Assembly (NCBI GenBank): GCA_963593905.1
Contig: CAVBBL010000003.1
Coordinates: forward strand, 62,001 to 126,000
From: CAG-791 sp963593905
GTDB lineage: Bacteria > Bacillota > Clostridia > Lachnospirales > Lachnospiraceae
Reading direction: 5' to 3'
DNA: 64,000 nucleotides
The notes below the pieces were generated by a model. The model saw only the letters and a list, made by a program, of their open reading frames with translations. It did not search any database and was not told where the DNA came from. Positions 61,937 to 64,000 of this stretch are shown here, in pieces; position 1 is the stretch's first letter; every line of letters starts with the position of its first letter. The position numbers and the translations under genes were made by a program.

Positions 61937-64000
61937 TTATGCATTCAATGCTTCGATTAACTGTTCCAGCATCTCTCTTTTCATCCCCGGCACAAAGCTA
62001 AGAAGCTGCCGCAGCGGCATGTCTTCCATCATAGCTGCCATCATCTGCGCATTCACTGCACCGGATGTGTCCTTTTCCTGCGCCCTTGCCATTTTCTGTG
62101 CCTCAGTATTTTGCATGCCCTGCATAAAAGGTCCCATGACCGTCTGCGCATGCGGGTCACTCAGCAATTCTCCCAGACAGCTGTTCATGGAATAAACCTT
62201 TCGCACCGGCTTTGTGCCGTGGATTCTCACCGTTTCTTCCAGAATCATTTCCTCTGCATTTTTGCCGATTATGATCCGGTAGTCTCCTTCCTGCACCTGC
62301 CAGTCATGAACCTGAGAATTCCACCAGGCGAAGGAGCGTCTATCCAGATAAAAGCTCACTATCTTCTCTTCTCCAGGATTTAAAAATACCTTTTCAAAGC
62401 CCCGCAGCTCCCTTATCGGGCGTATCACCTCATCCTCCGGTGCGGATACATAGAGCTGCACCACTTCACTGCCGGAGACCATGCCCGTGTTTTTTACATG
62501 TACAGAAACCTTAAGTCTCTCCGAATCGTTCATTTCCTTTTGGTCTGTTTCCAACTGACCATATGCAAAATTTGTATAGGAAAGTCCGTAGCCAAAGGGA
62601 AAGGCGGTTTTGATTCCTTTTGAAGTGTAGTAACGGTAGCCGGTAAAAACGCCTTCCTGATATACAGCGCTGTCTTTTCCTTTTCCATAGGTCAGAAAGC
62701 AGGGGGTATCCTCCAGACGCTCCGGAAAGGTTTCCGCCAGACGACCACAGGGGTTTTTCTCTCCGAACAGGAGATCTGCCGCCGCTTTTCCCACAGCCTC
62801 CCCGCCAAGATACATCTCCAGGATTCCCTTAACCTGCTCTTTCCAGGGCATATGCACAGGAGAACCATTGTGGAGCACCACCACTACATTTTTCTGCACA
62901 GCCAAGATTTTTTCAATCAGTGCATTCTGACATTTCGGAAGCTCTATATGGCTTCGGTCATACCCTTCCGATTCAAAACTGTCCGGAAGTCCTGCAAAAA
63001 TCACTGCTGCCTCTGCCTCTTTTGCAGCCTGCACCGCTTCTGCCTGCAGTGCCTCGTCAATCTCGTCCTTCTCATCCTCAAAGCCCATTGCAAAGGTTAT
63101 ATCCGCAAAGCATTTTGTCCGTGCTGCGTCCAGTGCCGAATCCACCCTCCAGCTGTTGATATGAGAACTGCCGCCGCCCTGATAGCGCGGCTGCGCAGCA
63201 TACTTTCCTATGAAGGCGATCCGTGCATTCTTTTTAAGGGGAAGAATTCCCTCCCCGTTTTTGAGCAGTACCGCACACTGCGCTGCAATACCGGCTGCTT
63301 CCTCATGATCTTTTTCGTAATCAAATATTGCTGTCTCATCCCGATTTTCCGTATATTTGAAAACTACATTTAAAATGCGTTCACATGCCTGATCCAGAAT
63401 ATTTTCGTCCAGCTTTCCGTTTTTCACCGCATCAATGAGCAACTGATCGTTGATACCGCCGCTGGAAGGCATTTCCAGATCCAATCCTGCTTTTAATGCC
63501 TGCACACGATCATTCACAGCTCCCCAATCAGAGACCACATACCCCTCAAATCCCCATTCCTTCCTGAGAATCTTTGTCAGATATTTCGGATCATCTCCCA
63601 CATAACTTCCGTTGATCCGATTATAGGAGCTCATGATGGTCCAGGGCTTTGCCTCTTTTACCGCATCTTCGAAGGAAGCCAGATAAATTTCACGGAGGGT
63701 GCGCTCATCCACTTCGGAAGAAACAGTCATGCGGCGCTTCTCCTGGTTATTAGCCAGAAAATGCTTTGGGCTTGTGCCTACATTCTTACTCTGCACGCCG
63801 CGAATCATGGCGCCGGCCAGCTGTGATGAGACATAGGGATCCTCAGAATAATATTCAAAATTTCTGCCGCAAAGCGGAGAGCGTTTGATATTCATAGCCG
63901 GTCCGAGAATCGTGCTTACATTTTTTGCCTGACATTCCTGCCCAATGATTTCTCCCAGATGATAAAGCAGATCTCTGTCAAATCCGGAGGCCGCCGCACA
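61937..64000 (-). CDS. Family 3 beta-glucosidase (N-terminus beyond the window)
   Basis: 687 residues visible, the frame runs off base 64000. Domain 1 contains GRNFEYYSEDPYVSSQLAGAM, KHFLANNQEKRRM and the nucleophile Asp in YVVSDWGAVNDR. The acid/base region is SFESEGYDRSHIELP. Fn3-like domain follows (YVSAPEDEVIRPIRELRGFE), then a ~87-residue tail (61940-62200) like that on the rhamnosidase. Likely cleaves the glucose left after rhamnose removal. No signal peptide can be judged. Confidence 0.92.
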   Translation of the reverse strand, partial: CAAASGFDRDLLYHLGEIIGQECQAKNVSTILGPAMNIKRSPLCGRNFEYYSEDPYVSSQLAGAMIRGVQSKNVGTSPKHFLANNQEKRRMTVSSEVDERTLREIYLASFEDAVKEAKPWTIMSSYNRINGSYVGDDPKYLTKILRKEWGFEGYVVSDWGAVNDRVQALKAGLDLEMPSSGGINDQLLIDAVKNGKLDENILDQACERILNVVFKYTENRDETAIFDYEKDHEEAAGIAAQCAVLLKNGEGILPLKKNARIAFIGKYAAQPRYQGGGSSHINSWRVDSALDAARTKCFADITFAMGFEDEKDEIDEALQAEAVQAAKEAEAAVIFAGLPDSFESEGYDRSHIELPKCQNALIEKILAVQKNVVVVLHNGSPVHMPWKEQVKGILEMYLGGEAVGKAAADLLFGEKNPCGRLAETFPERLEDTPCFLTYGKGKDSAVYQEGVFTGYRYYTSKGIKTAFPFGYGLSYTNFAYGQLETDQKEMNDSERLKVSVHVKNTGMVSGSEVVQLYVSAPEDEVIRPIRELRGFEKVFLNPGEEKIVSFYLDRRSFAWWNSQVHDWQVQEGDYRIIIGKNAEEMILEETVRIHGTKPVRKVYSMNSCLGELLSDPHAQTVMGPFMQGMQNTEAQKMARAQEKDTSGAVNAQMMAAMMEDMPLRQLLSFVPGMKREMLEQLIEALNA

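Noticed and set aside
1..64000. Genomic island, prophage or insertion sequence
   Set aside because: No integrase, transposase, phage or tRNA gene was seen; the genes are housekeeping in character. Repeats exist but are small and intergenic.

Overview
The window reads as chromosomal DNA from a Lachnospiraceae-type member of the Clostridia (Bacillota). The evidence is a set of family proteins typical of that group (DUF1653, DUF5721, DUF6062 and DUF6106 types, GerMN lipoprotein, PheB-like ACT protein, class III fructose bisphosphatase), strong AGGAGG ribosome sites, TTGACA/TATAAT promoters, intrinsic terminators and a lysine riboswitch. I see no rRNA, tRNA, transposase, integrase, phage or CRISPR genes. 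It is a stable housekeeping region rather than an island, but its intergenic spaces are unusually rich in repeated, structured DNA.

Layout: 1-2.7 kb holds the end of a branched-chain amino acid binding lipoprotein, a divergent XRE regulator and a candidate ~490-nt noncoding RNA. 2.9-7.6 kb has glyA, a diacylglycerol-kinase-like/PAP2 pair and a glycosyltransferase. 8-20 kb has mutY, a DUF1653 protein, holA, comEC, a response regulator-kinase-GerMN lipoprotein operon, comEA and a lone solute-binding protein. 20-27 kb is arginine biosynthesis (argC-GNAT-argJ-argB-argD, with argG divergent), both promoters overlapping probable ArgR boxes. 27.6-35 kb holds small membrane and regulatory genes plus pyrB-pyrI behind a transcription attenuator. 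35-43 kb has a MocR regulator, glnS, guaB and unknown proteins. 43-50 kb is the aspartate/threonine branch (ACT protein-hom-apgM-lysC) downstream of a YfhO-like membrane protein. 50-57 kb has a TrpR-like regulator, a cold shock gene, an unusual eukaryotic-type HisA, fbp, and dapA-dapB under a lysine riboswitch. 57.6-64 kb is a glycoside locus: GH78 rhamnosidase, GPH symporter and GH3 beta-glucosidase (cut by the window end).

The genes work together mainly in amino acid supply: aspartate kinase, homoserine dehydrogenase and a phosphoglycerate-mutase-like protein that probably acts as homoserine kinase feed threonine, dapA/dapB feed lysine and peptidoglycan, and argCJBDG build arginine. Pyrimidine (pyrBI), purine (guaB) and one-carbon (glyA) genes complete a biosynthetic profile, while the GH78/GH3/GPH locus imports and splits rhamnose-containing glycosides.

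The most striking undescribed signal is in the leaders. At least ten genes carry a related hairpin plus Shine-Dalgarno cassette directly before the start codon, always in gene-sense orientation; five of them also carry a multi-hairpin palindrome whose arms show compensatory changes. A second leader family (fbp, lytTR regulator, probably the glycosyltransferase) has two mutually exclusive conserved pairings next to the ribosome site. A third short cassette precedes glnS, dapB and a DUF6106 gene. The GH78 and GH3 enzymes also share an apparently unnamed C-terminal helical tail.
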